Shown one piece after another: positions 1 through 11,879 of a stretch of 64,000 nt of DNA. The notes beneath the pieces were generated by a model. It saw only the letters and a list, made by a program, of their open reading frames with translations, made no database searches and was not told the DNA's origin. Source of the DNA: Aplectana chamaeleonis (Eukaryota; Nematoda; Chromadorea; Rhabditida; Cosmocercidae); contig JAPDOI010001703.1 of the NCBI GenBank assembly GCA_029168955.1, positions 62,001 to 126,000 of the forward strand. The letters run 5' to 3'. The position numbers were made by a program, and so were the translations under genes. Each line of letters begins with the position of its first letter. Positions within the stretch are counted from its first letter, which is position 1.

Positions 1-236
1 CTGGCGCATGCAACGTGTCTGAGGACGGCACGTGGTTAACGATGGTATCGATAATATTAGTGACAGCCGCTACTGCCGCTATGCCTCCACCGTCAGCGAC
101 AGGCCGGCTGGCCTGGTCGCTGGGAGTCAGATCCATAACGAATGTTGAAGACGCAAACCCACAGCGTCACTGGACGCTAGGACGTCTGCTATGGACGGAA
201 CCTTACGCAGATCACGTACGCGACAGAGGCTCTGCC

Positions 237-450
237 TTACCGTGGGGGCTATCTCAGGGGTGGGCGCTATGGTACTTCATTTGATCACGCCCATTTTCCC
301 CATCTTTTTCTGCCACAATGACTATCCTGGTTTTGGGAAGGGGAGGGAAACCCCTGGTTGGTGCTCAAATTGCACAGCGGCACGAAAATATGGGCGTGAT
401 CAAGTGAAATACCATAGTGCCCCCCCTCGCTAAGATAGCTCCTTACTGTA
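237..450. repeat. MITE-like inverted repeat
   Basis: Two arms pair around position 340: the left arm (about 240-300) carries GATCACGCCCAT after CTATGGTACTTCATTT, and the right arm (about 390-440) carries the same words reversed and complemented with a few mismatches. No coding potential is evident. It looks like a non-autonomous DNA transposon. The stretch from 1 to 236 holds nothing I recognise. Confidence 0.55.
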
Positions 451-786
451 ATCCAAAAACAGATCTCATCGAGTTTTTTACGTTCTCATTTCTTCTTTCC
501 GCATACTTCGTCTTTTTTTCTGCGTTATTTTCCCTGGAAACGCCCGTGATACCTTCTTGATTAAAAGCTTAGCTTGCTCGGATGAGTCCGGGCTGAGCAA
601 GCAGCTGAGCGGTCGCCCATGGCAAAATACAACAGTGATAAGGAGATTTTGACATGATAAGCCCGATAAGCCTTGCTTCGACCGGCTCAAAATGAGGGAG
701 CTGGGCTATAGATACGGTAGGGTGTTTTGGCAGGTAGGGTGGCTCTGGAAATGGATAACAGCTGATTCTGTTTTTGGATTACGGTA
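443..786. repeat. Inverted repeat enclosing a dispersed repeat
   Basis: The ends match as inverted copies: ACTGTAATCCAAAAACAG at the left and CTGTTTTTGGATTACGGT at the right. The same terminal word (TTACGGTAA / TTACCGTAAT) occurs in the better preserved MITE at 19,048-19,253. The interior is occupied by an unrelated dispersed repeat (566-712), so this is a nested arrangement. Confidence 0.45.
566..712 (-). repeat. Dispersed ~140-bp repeat, copy 1
   Basis: The reverse complement of this segment resembles 9,820-9,965 and 21,976-22,115. Shared words include GAGCCGG, AACTCATCGG, CAAAATCTCCTTATCA and CCGCTCCGCTGCTTG. Copies in two orientations in a 64-kb window show a dispersed repeat. No open frame is shared, so the type is unknown. 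Confidence 0.6.
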
Positions 787-925
787 AGAGAGGCTCCGTC
801 GTGTACGTGGTTGGCGTACGCGACGTCTTACCGTAATACAAAAACGTCAGAGGCGCAGAGGGAGCGCTGCTTCTTTGAACTCTTCGCTTGCCATCTCGTT
901 TGGGACAGAGTGTAGCAGTTGAACT
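786..925. repeat. Partial copy of the TTACGGTAA MITE
   Basis: The part around 825-915 (TTACCGTAAT, then AAACGTCAGAGGC, GGAGCGCTGCTTCTTTG and CTCGTTTGGGACAGAG) matches the right arm of the complete MITE at 19,048-19,253. The left arm is not present in complete form, so this appears to be half of an element. Confidence 0.5.
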
Positions 926-1775
926 ACTAGCACTACTTCTAGTTACTTATCTGTTGAAAATTAGACTAAAGTTGTGACAAAAATATGACTAAATTTGGAA
1001 AAATGAAAAAATAGGAAAAATACCTATTGGAAAACGTGTGCCAGAAGGTACAGCTTAGGGTCCCGTCAGAACTGGCCGACCAGCTGAGTCCCACCCAATC
1101 GATACGCGCCAGAATCATGCAAGATGGGTGTAAAAATACGCCGATGAGTTTGTCAGCGTTCATCCGTGGTTCATACTGTGGAATTTGATCATTTGCACAC
1201 AAACACGTCCTCCATGCACGGAGTGAAAACTTTTTATGTAAATTGCCACCTTCTTCCTTTCTCTACTCCATTTCGCGTATTTAAGGGCGCTTTCGGATAT
1301 TCAGTCTCTGCCTTGGCTGTTATATGGTGCAGCTCATCGTCTTCGAAACTGTTTGTGATAGCCCTTTCTATGCACCATCAACGGCTCCTGGTTGCATATC
1401 CATGTGTTTTGCTTTATTCAGTTTTTGCATTGCTCGCCATTTTTTTAAACGGTTTATTCGATTACGGTATTTTCCTCTTTCAATGTATTTATATATTTAT
1501 ATCTTGCAGAATAATGCCAAATAGCTGAAATGTATTGTGTGCGGCCGAATTGATTTTTAAAGCGGGGTGACGGTTAGCCCCATAAGAGATTGTAGTCGAA
1601 TCGTTATCATTAAAAATGTACAAAATGTGGTCGAGAGTTGGTTTGCAGAACTTCAGACATGGCGGTTCTCATCAATACTTGGACGGTTTTGATAAAAACT
1701 CAATAGAGTTGAGATCGATTTTTTATGAGAGTTAGCAGTTGCAAATTTTTCTTTCTGTTTGAGTTTTTGCATAGT
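926..1775. other. Stretch without recognised features
   Basis: I see no supportable exon, RNA gene or clear inverted repeat here. Short open frames exist on both strands but show no family signature, and the DNA is AT-rich with poly-T runs. Confidence 0.4.
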
Positions 1776-2058
1776 TACTGTGCTTATCTGGGTTCAATTC
1801 CGGTCCGCAATTGCGTTTTGATACGTTTTGCGGCCGCACGCGCCAGAGTCAGTCGGGTTTCCAGCGCCAATGCTGACTCGATATGGCCTTTTTATACCGT
1901 TTTCTTCATGTTTGTTTGGTTTCCAGTTTCTAAAACCCACATAGAGTCAGCAGATCGGCGGCTGCGGCGCTGGAAACTCTTCCGACTCGAAAGCGCGCGG
2001 CCGCAAAGCGTGTCGAGACGCAACTGCGGACCGGAATTTGACCCAGATAAACACATTA
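1776..2058. repeat. CCGGTCCGCAATTGCG-family MITE, copy 1
   Basis: A roughly 280-bp element bounded by TACTGTGCTTATCTGGG at the left and its near inverse (CCCAGATAAACACA) at the right. Inside each end lies TTCCGGTCCGCAATTGCG or its inverse, followed by a GCGGCCGC-like block and a second inverted pair around CCAGCGCC / GGCGCTGG. Related copies lie at 40,464-40,745 and 44,564-44,854. Confidence 0.75.
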
Positions 2059-3179
2059 TCTGGCCTCGGTGTATGCGTCGCCATGCAGTAGGGTGATTTT
2101 GGGTTGAATTGACCGAGTATAGATCTATTTTTACCAATTCATTTCTCCTTTCCTCGCCTTCTTTATCTTCTCGGCCATGTCAGCATGCTTCCTCGTATCA
2201 TTGTGATCATTTTATTCTCACCTACTAAAACCTTAGGATTATATCCATAGCTGTATTTTCTCGAAAAAATTTCATTATGTCTCATCTGTATAGCCCTCTT
2301 GCCTTTTTAATTTATTTGTTATTCAATGTCAAATTTTATTCATTGTTGGTGTGTGGTACGAATGAATGTTCTATAAAGGGGTTTATATTGCATTTGGCTC
2401 ACTTGAAGCTCATATTGGATGCATCATATGTGTACCTGTGCTAAAGAGTTTGGGTTCAGTTTTGGCTTAATATTGGTTTCATTTTGGAAATTTGTGTATT
2501 TAGACATGAGCCTGAAAGTGGAGACAGGTCCAGCAGCATGGGTCGTCACGCCAACGCCGGGTTACGTGCTGAAGTTCACAGAGGTTGAATGATGTTTTCT
2601 TTCGAGAATAATATAGACATGCTATTTCTAAAATCGTAGACATTAGATTTTTCGTCGAGCACTACTGTATAGGTGCTACTGTAGATTTCAGCTTTGAGCG
2701 ACCGACTTCCATAGTCTCTTTCCGGTTTCTTGTGTGCGATAGTTGCGCAGTCGGAAGCGTGGCTTTTCGGTAGATTAAATTTATTCGGCTGCTCCGCTCT
2801 AAGTTGCTTAAAGTTCTACTTGGCTTTAAGGTTAGAAGTCGTGGTGAAAGCCTCGTTTTGGAATACTCGTCGCTTATTAGAGATAGCATCCACGATGAAT
2901 TTCGCTTCCAGGGTTTTCATGTTCTGTTAAGGCGATTGCTAACTCAGCAATGTTGTCAGTCTGTTTACAGTGTATTACATCGCGTTAGCGTGACACAGTT
3001 TTACATGAACAGGCGAGCGACAAACAAGCTGGGCAACAGACTGGTCATAGGCTGCAACGTGCCTTGTTTAGGCACTTAACAGGTAGCGAATAAAGGCATT
3101 GTTTACGACAAAAAAACCGTATTATAGTTTTCTATGTAATGTCCACGTACGCTCTTCTTAAAACCTGGGCGTCAGTAAA
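2059..3179. other. Stretch without recognised features
   Basis: AT-rich DNA with open frames on both strands at 2,660-3,080 that I cannot match to any family. A TTAA-family MITE end (AAAGGCATTGTTTACGAC) is present alone near 3,093-3,110. Confidence 0.35.
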
Positions 3180-3755
3180 TTGCTGATATTCTTTTGTGCC
3201 AATCCAGGTTTTTTATTAGTGAACTGTTTATTCGGCCGAAGTTTCGTTCAAATCGCAGTTATGAAGGCCCGAAATGGTTCAAAGCTTTCGCCTACGACCT
3301 AATCGATCAAACGCCTTTTTACTCCTCACTCCACGAGTTGTGGTTCTCCCTTGAGAACAGCAAAGATTGAGGTAGCGTCAAGAAAGGAACGAGCCCGAAA
3401 CAGTTCCACCAACACAGCTCCAATCGACCCCAAGCAAGAGAGACTACGAGCAAGTGAGAAACCCCGGCGGAATGACTCATCGGGGTTTCTCACTTGCTCG
3501 TGATCTCTTGCTTGGCTTCGATTGGAGCTGTGTTGGTGGGAACTGTTTCAAATCGTTCCTTTCTTGACGCTGTCTCAATCTTTGCCGTTCTCAGGGGAGC
3601 CTAGCAACTCGCGGGTGAGGAGTGAGAAGGTGTTTGATCGATTAGGTCGTAGACGAGTGCTTTGAACCATTTCAGGTCTTGATAACGGCGATTCGGCCGA
3701 ATGAACAGTTTCACCAGTAAAAATATGGATTGGCACAGAAGAATATAAGCAAAGC
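3180..3755. repeat. Palindromic MITE with ~280-bp arms
   Basis: The arms read outwards from a centre near 3,470. The centre carries CGGGGTTTCTCACTTGCTCG facing its inverse. Further out, GACCTAATCGATCAAAC pairs with GTTTGATCGATTAGGTC, and ATTCGGCCGAA pairs with TTCGGCCGAAT. The outer ends share ATATTCTT with TGTGCCAATCCA. The length is about 575 bp and there is no coding capacity. Confidence 0.75.
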
Positions 3756-6700
3756 TCTCTATGTTTTTAAGTAGGTAAGTCAACTAAGTAGGGGTTAATA
3801 GGATTAGGAAAAAGTTCCCACAGAGCACTCAAATACCGGAGGAAAACTGTCAAGAGAAATCTGAAAATATTCATTGTGCCAGTTTGTGTGTTTCGGGAGA
3901 CTGCGGACAGCGCATTGAATCTGACATTGAGGGAATGGTGTCGCTCTTCGAAATTCTCACGTACTGTAGCTAGTGAGTAGCTTTTCTTCCCATTTCTTGC
4001 ACCGAAAATTCTTTAAAAAATAATAGGGCCAATGTACATGCTGGGACCCGTTTGCGGTAATGAATATTCGAAAATTCGCTGCCTGTGCCTCTGGTGAAGC
4101 GAACGCAGGACAACTGTTAAAGGACGTGGGCGAGGTGGCCCGGTGGGTTGGCTGGAACTCGAGATTTTTACCCTCTTCCCGGCCATTTTTCATCGCACTT
4201 CCGTTCTTACTTTTCTTAGAGGTGCACAAAAGACTACGTTTTTGCTAAAGAAAACAGGCAATTTTCTTATCGCGAACATTGCCTTTAATTATATGGGAAC
4301 CTACCATCCTGCGTGTGCAAGGGGTTTGAGGGGTTGGCGACAAGAAGAGCTCTCTGAGCAACAGTCGGGTTATTCACGGCCGAAATGAATCGTTTTGGCT
4401 GTCAGTAGGTAGCGATTAATGATATGACAACCCACCAGTCTGCAGGTACAGAAGGGAAACGGCGACAAGAGGAGCTTTCTGGGCCACATGCAGGTCTTCC
4501 ACATTCGAAGTGCTTAATTTCGGCTCCAGGAAGAAAATTGTGAGATGACTGCTTGCCGACACAAAATCTATAGTTCAGTTTGTTCAAGAATCTAAAAACT
4601 GCTTTGGGCGGCATTCAGAGTTTCCGCGACGCGACAGCGCGGTGTGAAAAATCGCCTCGCGTGGAAGTCAAGTTGTGAACGACGCGCGAACGCTGGATCA
4701 TTACTCGTAATTGTTTACGCCCGTAATTTCCTGCACACAAGCAAAATAATCAATATGTGATCTTATTCTGTTTATTTCAGTGTAATGTTCACTCATAGTC
4801 GAGATCTTAATGCGCTCAGTTTGTCGCCGTAAAGATATTTTTCATATTCTTGAAGGCAGCGTACGCGCAGAAAACCGCATCTTATTTTTCTTCATGGTGT
4901 TGAGCAGGTAGGTCCACGAGGTAGTGGATTATAGAAAAAAGGCTCAAAAACAAAGTCTCTAATATCGGAGAAAAAATCCTTCGAAAAATTCGGCTGCTTT
5001 CAGCTTCCCGCCCTCTACACATATCTTGGTGTGTTTGGTGTTATGCACAGACGTCGGAGGTGACGCTCCGCTTCAGGAGCAGCCTTCCGTACTCAGAGAG
5101 TCGTCTGTACGGGGCTATAATGCTATGGATACGCACACTGAAAGCTCTAGCTTTGCCAACTACCACGACTTTGTTCAAAAATAGGATTGTGGAGAAAAAA
5201 ATCAGGTGTGCTTTTTGCTCGAACGCCGCCATCAAGGCGTTCCGAATAATCAAAAGCTGTGCGGTTTGCCTCATCGAATGCGGTTGGCATTCGTCTGCTC
5301 GGAAATTCGGCTAGGCTTTTTGTAGAAAGAGGAATACATGCCGGCGACAAGCGCTCCTAACTCCTCAAAGGCAAACTGAACGCTTTTTGTGTCTCATCTG
5401 ATACTGAAAGCGTCTCACATAAGGTTCAGCACGGAAAATTTGATTTGTGTGGTTCGTGTTAGCAGTTCGCTAAGAGTTTCGAGGCGGGGAACGGTTGAGA
5501 GACGTCCTGTTTGGAGGATAAGGATGAGATTGTCGGTATAAGTCTATCCTGCCAGAGATGAGCTAAGCATTCGACTTGCATTTAGAATTTTAGAAATTTT
5601 CGGCTTCCGAACATGCAATATGACATGACTCGCGGGGGTCAGTCGATGGTCAAATTAGCTCTCCTGGAATCCCGGAGATAGCAGGCATAGGTCTCCTTGG
5701 CCGGGATCGGAGACCTTGTACCGCCACAGCCACGCCATTGGTGACTGCCCTGCGCCGCGCGAGTAAATATCAAACTGATTCCTTCTGTCTGTCAATTGTT
5801 TGAACAACGATCATTTGGCCATCCAGTGGGGTCACATTGAACTTCGGATAGGTCGGTTGGAAGCCTATACATAAGCCGTATCGTCGGGGGTGTGTTCTTC
5901 AGAATTTCTGATTACCAATGCTATTTTTCTCTAAAAATTTTCACACATACATAGCTGGAAGCGTTTTGAGTGTGCGCATCTATTTTGTATTTTGTCAAAA
6001 ATCTTCTACACTTTATTCCGGAAATTGCTTTACATTTGCATTGCGGACTGGGGAGAAACAGGCGAATTCGGGAGAGAGAGCGAGAGCGAGTGAGTGGCAA
6101 AAAGGCAGGGGCAGGCTTCAGGCCCACATTTCTGCATTTCATATTCTAACGCTTTCTCCGAGAAAGAGTACATGTACCTATTTTCTCTCTCCCTCCCCCA
6201 GGCCTGCTGTCCCATTTTCCACTGGCACCCACGTTTCTGTTCTCCCTTATTTGGGATGGTTTTCTTCTATGCAGGACTTGAGTGTATCAATCAGAAGAAA
6301 GGGTTCATTAATGAGTTTAAAGAAATCAATGTGGTAGTGAAATAGGTTTCTGGAGCCAAAAAAAGTGTAAAAAAAGCTAGTTACGATATGTGGGAAACCG
6401 ACTGCCGCCAGGGAAAGAGCGTTGGCTTCTATCTCCCGAAAGAAAAAAATGGGGCGGGGAGGGGAATAAGGGAACGAGAAATAAAGTTGGGTCGGCACAA
6501 AAAGTATGGTCGATATGATGAGGCAGAAAATGAGATAGGGAAGTAAATGCAGTGGGGAAAAGAAAGAAGGGAGTAAGAATGAACTTGAAGGCATAGTTCG
6601 CGAAAAAAATTCAATTTTGAGATTATCTTCATGAACGATTGCTTGGCCCCGGTTAAAGCCGAAATGGCGAAAAATTGGGAAAAACGCATCAGAAGTGCAC

Positions 6701-7075
6701 GAAATCCTGTACTCTCGTCCCACTTCTTTACTCTCAGGGGGGGGCTGTTTGTTGGCAATTAAATCTTTTTTTGAACCCGTCCTTTGAAATTCTCTGCTCT
6801 GCTCCGTTGCTCCGTTCTTTCCTTTAGACCATAACGTTTTGCATGCTTCCATTTTCGATTGACCCCATTTTCATCGATCACAACCACCGAGAAAATGTTC
6901 ATCCAACCGGACAACTAGTCCAGGCCGGAGGATAGTATCATCGATTTAGGGCGTTTCAGTGCGTTTTCCGCCGTTTCTTGGTAATTCTGGTAAGACTTGG
7001 TGGCCAACGCGTTATTTTAAATGAGAAACTCGGGGACGAAAACCATGTCGAACACAGGCTTCATTGCCAGTTTAG
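3756..7075. other. Region upstream of the PIH1 gene, no gene recognised
   Basis: Apart from a tandem duplication (4,285-4,530) I can support little. A piece at about 6,868-6,945 is a reverse-complement fragment of the MITE type seen at 55,538-56,009 and 60,947-61,426 (shared GACAACTAGTCCAG). The unseen N-terminal exon of the PIH1 gene should lie in the last kilobase or so. A 201-codon open frame on the - strand (6,852-6,247) shows no recognisable family. Confidence 0.35.
4285..4530. repeat. Diverged tandem duplication, unit ~120 bp
   Basis: Two adjacent units share an ordered set of words: a GAACCTACC / CAACCCACC start, then GGCGACAAGAAGAGCT / GGCGACAAGAGGAGCT, then a CATTCGAAGTG / CGGCCGAAATG end. 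The identity is imperfect and I see no function. Confidence 0.4.
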
Positions 7076-8145
7076 GTTGACATGAAATTGGTTTTCGGCG
7101 AGGAAGTAGACCACAAATGCTTCCTGAACGTATGCCATTGTGAAGAATTGCCACCGCCGACGGAGGATATTGATGAGGTTGTTGAAATGTATTTGAAATC
7201 TCAGAAAGGTGTTCATGTACTCTCGAAATTTTGGTTCAGGATACATTGGCCGCTCGAATAGATAACGGCGATGCTGGTTACCGAATACCAGTGAGCATAG
7301 GCGAACTCGACAGTGTCGTCGACAATAAAGGCAATAACCAGCCAAAGGTTGGTGCAGAGGAAAATCTTTTGGACCGAATTTCATCGAAATTTGTCGCCGA
7401 TGAGCTGATTAAGGGTGGGTATCTAACTAGTCTGCGTTCTGATCTGCTATAAGCGTGAATCTAGGCAGAAACCTACCCTCACTCAGGCAACGAACGATAA
7501 AATGTAATGATGGTTCCGATTTGTGAAAAAAAATCCTCTACAAAGTTTGTTTAGATAGATGTTTTGGTAAATAGTGTTTTCTACGAGAAGAGGCTGGCGC
7601 CACCCGCTGCTAATTTTTTCCGGCACTTCTTTTGTATGGTGATTTGCGATTCTATAGAAGAAAAGGTGGAGCTATTTTCAAATCTCTTATCTTTAAGAGG
7701 AACCATTGATTTAATTTTGCTTGTTCAGCATCACCTGAAACTGAATCCAAACAAATGCGTGAAGTTGAAAAACCGTACTGTGATGGGTAGCATTGAGACG
7801 ATGAGAATCTTGAAACGACCAGCAGTTCCAGTCATTCAAGAAATCGAAGATACGCCTAAGCAGCAGACACTGGTTTATATTTTTTAAGGGTTGAATCCAC
7901 GCGGAGCGGAAACGTTTCGATTTATAGGCGATGGAGCGCACGGCGATGTCTCAGCCGACTGGGGTCAGTATGCGCCTCTTGAAAGGCACTCATCTCGAAG
8001 TTGAACTCTTATTGAAGAATGAAGAAGTTCACTCCCGCATAAAACGGTGAGTGGTTAATGTGTCTGTAAATCCGCCAATTTCAGAATGTACCGTGAATCT
8101 TTGGCTTTGGTTGGGTTGAGAAATCGAGGATACAGCGTATTATGA
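7076..8145 (+). CDS. PIH1-domain R2TP subunit, PIH1D1-like (5' exon missing)
   Basis: PIH1D1 proteins hold the R2TP co-chaperone (RUVBL1/2, RPAP3, PIH1D1) and bind phosphorylated clients so that HSP90 can assemble snoRNPs, RNA polymerase II and PIKKs. Exons fit 7,076-7,177, 7,240-7,414, about 7,636-7,665, 7,729-7,872, 7,928-8,046 and 8,085-8,145. The domain reads in order through KCFLNVCHCEELPPP, AGYRIPVSIGE, an EEKHHLKLNP join across exons 3 and 4, KLKNRTVMGSI and RPAVPVIQEIE. These match the PIH1 core, including the lysine before the FxNxCH strand and the KNR cluster that in human PIH1D1 contact the phosphopeptide. The last two exons form a C-terminal extension ending GYSVL. Introns are 38 to 221 nt. 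The first exon and start codon are not located (ATG 7,082 is an alternative start), and the third exon has no AG acceptor at the expected place. Family assignment is firm; the exact model is not. Confidence 0.82.
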
Positions 8146-8499
8146 AATGGAGAAATCTGAGTTCAGAAAGGACAGGTAAAGCCCAAAACAGTGACGAAGC
8201 TACTGGGGCAGTCGAAAGGCTAGGAATAGAGTCAAAATGTGCAAAAGAGCGGAGATTAGCGAATACGTCCTCAGGTCACTGGTACACGCTTCGAAAAGGA
8301 AGAATATACGACGATATGCCTTTCGAAGGTCGGCAAATAATGTGTGATGAGCTGTATTTCTTCTCTGTATTTCGAGAATTTTAAGAACTGAAGGCGCATG
8401 TACCGCAGTGGAAATAAGCGCGTTGTCGCCACACAGGGTCAAGTGATCGATGCTCAACCGAAGCCAACTAATATCCAGTGCTCGACTCGAATCTTCGTG
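8146..8499. other. 3' flank of the PIH1 gene
   Basis: I see no further exon. No close AATAAA follows the stop; the first one I find is near 8,655-8,660, inside the TTCGAA-rich repeat. Confidence 0.3.
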
Positions 8500-9130
8500 A
8501 ACTATTTTTCAAATATGGTCGATTTCGACTCAGTCAAAAATCTAAAAGCCGAAGAATTGGGATTTTGGACATATTTCGAAAATGGAAAAATGGAAAATCC
8601 GAACATATGCGAAAATCGAAAACTCGAAAAGGTGGATTTACGAATACATTCGAAGAAATAAAATTCCGAATATGTTCGAAAATCGGGTGTTCGAAAAAGT
8701 GGAATTCCAAATATATTCGAAAATTGGTCGATGAATCGAGCTTTTACAACATCGACTTTCGGGTTCAACTCGAACATTTAACTCGATAAAAGCGCAACCC
8801 GAGCCACACACGTGTACAGTCGGCATATATCCTAGCGATACTTTGTGTCCCTATTGGAGGTTGGCGCAAACTCAGTGCCATATTCAATGGGGAACGCAAG
8901 TATAACTAGGATTCATGCCGACTGTACCGGACTCGAATATTCGCGATCGACTTACGAATATGTTCGAAATCGACTCAGGTGAAAGTCGAATGTTCGAAGA
9001 AGTCTGATTTCAAATATATTGAAAATCGAGTAGTCGAAAAAGTGGAATTTCGAACGCATTCGAAAATCGGAAAGTCGAAAAATGAAGTTTCAAACATATT
9101 CGAAAATCGAGATCTAGTGTTAAGAAGCTC
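8500..9130. repeat. Degenerate TTCGAA/ATTCGAAAAT repeat block
   Basis: The block is built of irregularly spaced palindromic words such as TTCGAA, ATATTCGAAAAT and AAAATCGAAAA, so both strands look alike. Spacing is near 10-30 bp without a fixed period. A hairpin element (8,814-8,931) interrupts it. A smaller block of the same words lies at 20,310-20,515. The open frames across it are by-products of the repeat. Confidence 0.7.
8814..8931. repeat. GGCGCAAACT hairpin family, copy 1
   Basis: The ends GTACAGTCGGCAT and ATGCCGACTGTAC are exact inverses. Inside is the family core TTGGCGCAAACTCAGTGCCATA and GGGAACGCAAGTATAACTAGGAT. It belongs to the subfamily with GATACTTTG and CCTAGTGAT-type words. 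Confidence 0.7.
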
Positions 9131-9819
9131 AAATTGTGAATTTTTCAAAGTTTGAAGTGCGTTCGCTAATATCTGTTTCCAAACTATTGCTTCGGATAAT
9201 TCTGCCCATTTTTTTTGAAACATTCGTTCCGAAAAATGCGAAAATGGCCAGCAGTACGTTTCAAGGCTGTCCCTACTGCGCAGTGGGAGCACTAAACTGG
9301 GTGTGGCAGTGTTTCTAGGGACAAATTCGCCTTCCATGGCTGCAAATTCTTACAAGAATTTGTGTCCATGCAACAGTGGTTACGTTTCCATGTAAGCGTT
9401 CTGCAACGGGAACGCACCCTCGTAAACAGAAACCTCCACACATTTTTTTCCTTGGGAGCCTGCGTTACGTCCCTTGTCAATTCGTGCGCGGCTGTTTGGT
9501 TCCTCTATGAAGCTACAATTGACAAATAGTTCAGAGAAGCACATGTGCTTGACGCTTCATGTTATCACGCAAATATTATACGCGTACACAAAAACTGCTG
9601 TTCGAAGATCCACTTTATTGTTTAGGCTTCGCCTTCGTGTGAATAAGGACCGCGTTGTTCTATTAGCTGACAAGACACGAAGCATATACGACTTCTGTGT
9701 GCCGTTCTATATGGACCTGACTTGTATTCGGCACAAATTCCTCCCTGATCTTGCAAAATTGACATTTTCAGTACCAATCGTTTATCCTTAGCCTTGCTAT
9801 TTTCCGGTTGTTGTATCCT
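9131..9819. other. Stretch without recognised features
   Basis: Open frames around 9,474-9,791 show no known domain, and I see no clear repeat in this segment. Confidence 0.35.
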
Positions 9820-9965
9820 ATCTCCATAATTTCGAGCCGGCCGAAGTAGAACTCATCGGTTTTATCATGTCAAAATCTCCTTATCAATATTGTATTTGAC
9901 CATGACCGACTTCTCCGCTGCTTGCACTGCCCGGAATGATCTGAGCAAACTAGGCTTCACATTTT
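9820..9965 (+). repeat. Dispersed ~140-bp repeat, copy 2
   Basis: It matches 21,976-22,115 in the same orientation and 566-712 in reverse, sharing GAGCCGG, AACTCATCGG, CAAAATCTCCTTATCA, CATGACC and CTCCGCTGCTTG in order. Confidence 0.6.
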
Positions 9966-10352
9966 AATGTTTTCATGTCATCGTCTAGTGTTGTTACTTT
10001 GTTGAACCGTTGAATCATGTTTCAGTTATGTTGATTCAGAGTCTCAGAATTTATCACTCGGGTACCTTCAGTTGTTGTTGACTACAGTTCTCATTAAATG
10101 TAAGAATAATCCTTGTATTTTTCTGAAAAGGATTCTCCAGAATTCTCTTTTCTGGTGAGGTTTTGGATGCAACTGATGCGCGAAATTTCATTTACAGATG
10201 TTACATCTGGTGAAGTGTGGAAGAAGTACACGGCAGCTCATCACTGCTTTCATGAGTTGCACAAGGCGGGAAATTCATGTCAGTCTTACAGACTTCTGCA
10301 TTCAAGAGTTGAAGATTCCGTTGGCACTCTCACGAGTTGCTTTGAGTTTCAG
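9966..10352. other. Open frames of unknown status
   Basis: Two overlapping + frames are open across 10,113-10,410. The sequence has balanced composition and could contain an exon, but I recognise no family and see no convincing splice pair, so I do not call a gene. Confidence 0.25.
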
Positions 10353-10921
10353 CTGGTTGAACTTGAGTATCGAAACAATCTTCAGCTCCCAGACAGCGAG
10401 CCTAGCCTAGGATGAGACATCACTTAGTCGCTCCGCTCGGGCGTATGACGGTTAGGCACTATTCATACTCCTCAACGCAAGCTCGGCACGGGCGTGACGC
10501 ACACCCCGCCATGGCGGCGACGGCCTTCACGACTTTTTCATCATTTTCATTATTATTCCATCATCAATATCATTCTCTTTTATGATAATTAATTCCACTA
10601 CTATCCTCTGCTATCGGGATGGTGAACGCGTCTACAGAATTTGCTTGTTTGGAAAAGTTAAGGACCACTTTTTCCGCTCCGCCATGGCGTCGCCGCTGGC
10701 GTATGCATAGTCGCTGCAAGCGCGGCCCGCGCGTGACGCGCGTAAAAAGTATTCATACTCTAACGCCATGCCCGCGCGTCACGCGCGTACCCCGCTGGCA
10801 TTGAGGAGTATGAATAGCGCTCAACCATCGTACGCCCGAGCGGAGCGACCAAGTGAAGCCTCACTCTAGGTTAGGCTCGCTGTTTTAGAGCTGGAGGTTG
10901 TTTCGATGTTCAAGTTCGAAA
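10353..10921. repeat. Palindromic MITE, family shared with 45,860-46,215
   Basis: The left end GAACTTGAGTATCGAAACAA and the right end TTGTTTCGATGTTCAAGTTC are inverses. Inside them, GCGAGCCTA and CGCTCCGCTCGGGCGTA pair with their inverses near 10,830-10,885. The interior repeats TTCATACTC next to GCGTGACGCGCG-type words. A segment at 10,600-10,680 is the reverse complement of one at 45,955-46,030. Confidence 0.7.
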
Positions 10922-11879
10922 AGGTAAAATTTTCCTCAAAGCCAGCGATTTCAAATATGAACATTCTATTAATCGTCTTTTTATCATTTAATATTTTTAT
11001 TCATCTGTTACTATTTCTCGAAGAAAATCAGTTTCTTTCTAGAGTAGCAGTATTGTGAGATGTATTATCCCATTTGGAACCATCTGCTGAAGTCAAATAA
11101 TTTTTTTGGGCTGTGCTGAAGTCACACTTTTTTGAAATATTCTGAAATAGACCTGAAAAATCGCCAGGTTTTTTGGTCGTAGCTTTTCGGTGTTTGAAGA
11201 TTGAAAATTGGCAAAGGTCCTTTTCGGTTTCTGAATCTACGAAAAATTCTATGTCCAATAATGTTTCCAGATAAAAAATTTCCTCCCTATCCTTCTGCCG
11301 ATTCAAGTTCAAGAAAATCCCGTTTTTCCTTTCTATATCTTCGACCGTTAAGGATAGGATCGTGGCAAAGATTGCTAATGAAATCTCCGTGAGAGATCTC
11401 TCCGTCTCTCGTCTTCATCATAGAGGCGAGAGCACCCCGTGAAGGATTCTATGGAGCTCGGCTCCACCGACCTGGCTGGTTCATAGAGTAAGTAAAGTTT
11501 GGAGCCCGATATATCATTGGACGCATAATTCCACCGAGAATTCAAAAAAAATCTTCGGCATGGCATTATCTCTAATGGTTAAAGTGTTTTAACCGAAAAA
11601 CTGGTATTTCATAAATTGAATTTGGCTGAAGGATTGGGAAAATAATTCCAACCTGAAAGCACAATTCAAAACAGAATGTGATAGTGGTTTTGAAAACTAC
11701 TTTCGCGTATCTAACTTCAACTATTGGAAAGTCATAGGCAGAAAGCTAGCATTTCGCAAATCGAATTTGGCTCGAGATCAGGAAATTATATTTTTCAACC
11801 TGAAAACACCTCTGCCAGCGCGTAGCTAGATGCCTCACACGGAAACCGGAGATGCCCATGGTTTCGGAGGCATCTAGTC
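10922..11879. other. Stretch without recognised features
   Basis: AT-rich DNA without a supportable exon, RNA gene or strong inverted repeat. Confidence 0.35.

Noticed and set aside
6247..6852. A 201-codon open frame on the - strand
   Set aside because: Composition is Phe/Ser/Pro-rich in AT-rich DNA, no domain or splice context is visible, and it overlaps a MITE fragment upstream of the PIH1 gene.
7230..7385. A - strand frame resembling the last helices of a chemosensory GPCR (NLWLVIAFIVDD)
   Set aside because: The opposite strand is explained exon by exon as a PIH1 domain with correct splice sites. The GPCR-like reading is a shadow frame with no flanking exons.
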